A stretch of DNA of 64,000 nt from Streptomyces dengpaensis. GTDB lineage: Bacteria; Actinomycetota; Actinomycetes; Streptomycetales; Streptomycetaceae. A program made the position numbers and the translations under genes. Location: positions 6,696,001 to 6,760,000 of the forward strand of contig NZ_CP026652.1 in the NCBI RefSeq assembly GCF_002946835.1. Reading direction: 5' to 3'. The notes below the pieces were generated by a model. That model was not told the DNA's origin. It saw nothing but the letters and a program-made list of their open reading frames with translations, and ran no database searches. Below are positions 57,968-64,000 of this stretch, one piece after another (the stretch's first letter is position 1; the number at the start of each line of letters is the position of its first letter).

Positions 57968-59970
57968 TACGCGGCCCTCCTCGAAGTCCCCCGCACATCC
58001 CTGACCAGCCCGGCGATGGCATCGGCCCGCAACTCGTCCAACGTCACCGCCGTGCCCCCCAACTCACCCGCGAGCTGCCCGGCGAGTCCGAGCCGCACGG
58101 GCCCCGCCTCGCAGTCGACGACCACGGAGGCGACCCCGTCGGCCGCGAACAGCCGCGCCGCACGCGAAGCCAGCGCGACCGGCTCAGGCCCACCTGTGGC
58201 CCGCCCATCGGTCACGACGACGACCAGCGGCCGCCGCGCGGCATCCCGCAGCCGCTCCACCCGCAGCACGTCATGCGCCTTGAGCAGACCGGCGGCAAGC
58301 GGTGTCCGCCCACCGGTCGGCAGCGACTCCAGCCTTACCGCCGCCGCGTCCACCGACGAGGTCGGCGGCAACGCCACCTCGGCCGAGGTTCCGCGGAAGG
58401 ACACCAGCCCCACCTTGTCCCGCCGCTGATACGCGTCGAGCAGCAACGACAGCACGGCACCCTTCACCGCACTCATCCGCTGCCGCGCCGCCATCGACCC
58501 GGAGGCGTCCACGACGAACAGCACGAGGTTCCCCTCACGCCCCTCCCGGGTGGCCTGCCGCAGATCGTCCCGCCGCACGACAAGCCCGGGTCCCGACCGC
58601 CCGCGCGCCCGCTGATGCGGCGCCGCCGCCTGCACGGTCGCCGCCAAGTGCAGCTTGGTAAGCGCCCCTCGGGGCCGCCGGGCCCCGGTCGTCCGCCCGT
58701 GCTCGGTCCGCGCGCGCGAACGCCGCCCGGCGGCACCCTCGCCGATGCCGGGCACGCTCAGCACCTTCGTACGGAAGGGTTCGGAAGCCCGTACGGGGGA
58801 CTGCTCACCCGAGCCGGCGCCGGAGACCTGCGGTTCCCCGCCGTCACCGGCCTCGGGCCGCGCGGAGGTGTCGCCGCCCTGAGGCCCGTCGGAGTCCGGA
58901 GACTGCCCGCCGCCCCCACCAGGCCCGTCCGGACCGGGATCCGGATCGTCCTCGTCCGAACCCCCGAACTCCTCCAACGTCTCGTCGAGCTTGTCCTCGT
59001 CAAGTCCCGGCGCGTCAAAGGGATTCCGCCGCCGCCGGTGCGGCAGTGCGAGCAGCGCGGCCTGCCGGACGTCCTCCGCCAGCACCTCGGTCCGCCCGGC
59101 CCAAGCGGCCAGAGCGGTCGCGGTCCGCGCCATCACGATGTCGGCCCGCATCCCGTCGACCTCGAAGGCCGCGCAGGTCGCCGCGATCTGCCGCAGCGCC
59201 CCGTCCCCGAGCCGCACGGACGGCAACAGCTCGCGCGCCGCCACGATCCGCGCCCGTACGGCGGCCTCCTCGTCCGCCCACCGGGCGGCGAACCCGGAGG
59301 GGTCGTCGTCGTAGGCGAGCCGCCGCCGTACGACCTCCACCCGCTGGTCGGGCTCCCGCGAGGCCGCGACCTCGACGGTCAGCCCGAACCGGTCGAGCAA
59401 CTGCGGCCGCAGCTCGCCCTCTTCGGGGTTCATGGTCCCGACGAGCAGGAACCGCGCGGCATGCCGTACGGAGACACCCTCGCGCTCGACGTACGAGGCG
59501 CCCATCGCGGCCGCGTCCAGCAGCAGGTCGACCAGGTGGTCGTGGAGGAGGTTGACCTCGTCGACGTACAGGATCCCGCGGTGCGCGTGGGCCAAGAGCC
59601 CGGGTTCGAAGGCTTTGACTCCCTCCGCGAGAGCTCGTTCGAGGTCCAGGGCCCCGACGAGCCGGTCCTCGGAGGCGCCGACAGGTAGTTCGACCATGCG
59701 TGCAGGGCGGTTCATGCCCCCGGTCTTCTCGTGTGGCCCGTCCGGGCAGGCGGGGTCAGTCCGGGTCGGATCGCAGGAGAATCTGCATCCGGCTACGACA
59801 TGTACATCCGGCAACAACGCCGAGAGGGCCCGCACTGCGGTGCTCTTCGCGGTGCCTTTTTCCCCACGCACGAGGACTCCACCCACTGCGGGGCTCACTG
59901 CGTTGAGCAGCAGCGCCAAGCGTAGGTCGTCCTGTCCGACGACAGCGGAGAATGGGTAGGGCGTGCTCAC
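57967..59970 (-). CDS. Chelatase ATPase/vWA subunit (ChlI-ChlD fusion, CobST-like)
   Basis: A 667-residue AAA+ protein fused to a vWA domain. Walker A RGEKGTAKST (about 35-44), ILYVDEVNLLHDHLVDLLLD (Walker B), an acidic and Gly/Pro-rich linker (about 330-420), and a vWA domain with MIDAS DASGSM (Asp488). It powers metal insertion with CobN, encoded just upstream. Such single-chain ChlI-ChlD proteins replace CobS and CobT in actinobacteria. GTG start at 59970 with GGAG upstream. Confidence 0.92.
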   Translation of the reverse strand: MSTPYPFSAVVGQDDLRLALLLNAVSPAVGGVLVRGEKGTAKSTAVRALSALLPDVHVVAGCRFSCDPTRTDPACPDGPHEKTGGMNRPARMVELPVGASEDRLVGALDLERALAEGVKAFEPGLLAHAHRGILYVDEVNLLHDHLVDLLLDAAAMGASYVEREGVSVRHAARFLLVGTMNPEEGELRPQLLDRFGLTVEVAASREPDQRVEVVRRRLAYDDDPSGFAARWADEEAAVRARIVAARELLPSVRLGDGALRQIAATCAAFEVDGMRADIVMARTATALAAWAGRTEVLAEDVRQAALLALPHRRRRNPFDAPGLDEDKLDETLEEFGGSDEDDPDPGPDGPGGGGGQSPDSDGPQGGDTSARPEAGDGGEPQVSGAGSGEQSPVRASEPFRTKVLSVPGIGEGAAGRRSRARTEHGRTTGARRPRGALTKLHLAATVQAAAPHQRARGRSGPGLVVRRDDLRQATREGREGNLVLFVVDASGSMAARQRMSAVKGAVLSLLLDAYQRRDKVGLVSFRGTSAEVALPPTSSVDAAAVRLESLPTGGRTPLAAGLLKAHDVLRVERLRDAARRPLVVVVTDGRATGGPEPVALASRAARLFAADGVASVVVDCEAGPVRLGLAGQLAGELGGTAVTLDELRADAIAGLVRDVRGTSRRAA

Positions 59971-60044
59971 GCGGTGATCACTCCTTCGGGTGATTCATGC
60001 CAAAGCGGCTCGGACTCCGAATGCAGACCTGCCACAGTCGCAGC

Positions 60045-60134
60045 GTGCTCCCCGCCACCGCGGGGGTGATCCGGCCTTGGAGCCTGGGATCCTTGCCGAC
60101 GCGCATTGGTCCCCGCTGCCGCGGGGGTGTCGAG
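60045..60134 (+). CRISPR. Two-repeat type I-E-like CRISPR relic
   Basis: Repeat 1 (60045-60073) is GTGCTCCCCGCCACCGCGGG followed by GGTGATCCG, as in actinobacterial type I-E arrays. A second, degenerate copy (60106-60134) has TCCCCGC, GCCGCGGGGGTG at exactly 61-nt offset, that is 29-nt repeats and a 32-nt spacer. Both keep the CCCCGC/GCGGGG hairpin. It occupies the gap between the chelatase start and the cobN stop. No cas genes are in the window. Confidence 0.65.
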
Positions 60135-60139
60135 GGCGT

Positions 60140-63789
<3,650 letters not shown>

Positions 63790-63793
<4 letters not shown>

Positions 63794-64000
63794 GCGGGCG
63801 CTCCCGGTGGGATGAAGGGCAGTCCTGACGGCGCGCCCGACTCGATGAGCCGCCACAGCGCGTCCGTGTCCGCGTGTTCCTCGATCAGATCGCCGAGCCG
63901 GTCCAGCTGCTCCTCGCGCAGCACCGCGAACGACGTGTCGGCGGCCGGCACGAAACGACGGCCCGCGGCGGCCGCCACCTCGCGCAGGAAGGCGCGCCGG
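63790..64000 (-). CDS. C-terminal end of the gene upstream of cobN (runs off the window)
   Basis: About 70 residues (REVAAAAGRRFVPAADTSFA..., ending SGAPSGLPFIPPGAPA) in frame to the window edge, with the TGA overlapping the cobN ATG (ATGA). The 4-nt overlap shows co-transcription and translational coupling with cobN. I do not recognise the family; precorrin-3B synthase (cobG) is often encoded at this place in actinobacteria, but the visible part offers no motif to confirm it. Confidence 0.6.

Noticed and set aside
59974..60044. An additional upstream CRISPR repeat 61 nt before the first
   Set aside because: The bases at 59984-60012 do not match the repeat and overlap the start region of the chelatase gene.

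Overview
The window is chromosomal Streptomyces DNA. The evidence is the very high GC with strong third-position GC bias, GTG starts, translationally coupled ATGA overlaps, Tat and LAxTG-type surface proteins, a shared-ATPase style sugar importer, an ectABCD cluster and a long aerobic-type cobalamin cluster. The order ect genes, LAxTG surface protein, cob genes is one I associate with the chromosomal core of this genus.

Layout. 0.2-2.0 kb: an ISL3 transposase stump invaded by a tnpB-only (IS605/IS1341-type) element with an intact TnpB nuclease; the right end of the element supplies the stop codon of a HAD-like gene. 2.0-9.9 kb: ordinary metabolic and regulatory genes (DapA-family lyase, ArsR regulator with SRPBCC partner, a secreted endonuclease/phosphatase-fold enzyme), a decayed monooxygenase and a conserved hypothetical. 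10.1-11.7 kb: a Tat-exported PhoX phosphatase preceded by a PHO-box-like direct repeat.

11.7-15.0 kb is the most striking part. A Ro60 (TROVE/vWA) gene is preceded by three tandem RNAs with the same Ro60-binding-type helix. Two carry a complete tRNA-like fold that is circularly permuted: the T arm and 3' acceptor strand lie upstream of the 5' acceptor strand and D arm, the acceptor end is closed by a loop, and the anticodon stem opens into the Ro60-binding helix. The middle RNA has only the helix and a small hairpin. A tandem-TerD stress protein converges on Ro60.

15.2-20.2 kb: a polyol operon (Zn dehydrogenase, two permeases, lipoprotein, DeoR regulator). 20.6-28 kb: uronate dehydrogenase and 2-oxoglutarate-semialdehyde dehydrogenase, which fit sugar-acid catabolism, with an IclR regulator, a purine permease and a class B penicillin-binding protein between and around them. 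28-32.5 kb: DUF1349 protein, DsbA/FrnE-like oxidoreductase, class V aminotransferase, ECF sigma factor and a membrane-free anti-sigma factor. 32.6-36.3 kb: ectABCD on the minus strand, ending in a six-copy 86-bp tandem array that includes the last codons of ectD. 37-40.6 kb: polar amino-acid ABC importer and amidohydrolase. 40.6-47.9 kb: a D-Ala-D-Ala peptidase-like enzyme, the surface protein and a TetR-controlled AKR/SDR pair, interspersed with debris of IS1182-like, Tn3, Rhs and MmyB-type genes. 47.9-64 kb: cobalamin genes in two minus-strand blocks (cobM-cobL-cbiG/cobJ-cobH-cbiX-cobC and an upstream gene-cobN-chelatase-cobO-cobB-cobI) separated by a plus-strand ZIP transporter. A two-repeat type I-E-like CRISPR relic lies between cobN and the chelatase gene.

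A family of GC-rich dispersed repeats (a conserved CCGGCGTTTGAGGA core plus a GGGGCTCCGCCCC-type hairpin) occurs six times, once in frame inside cobB. A smaller palindrome is inserted in frame near the end of ectC. All assignments are from reading sequence and translations; no database search was possible.
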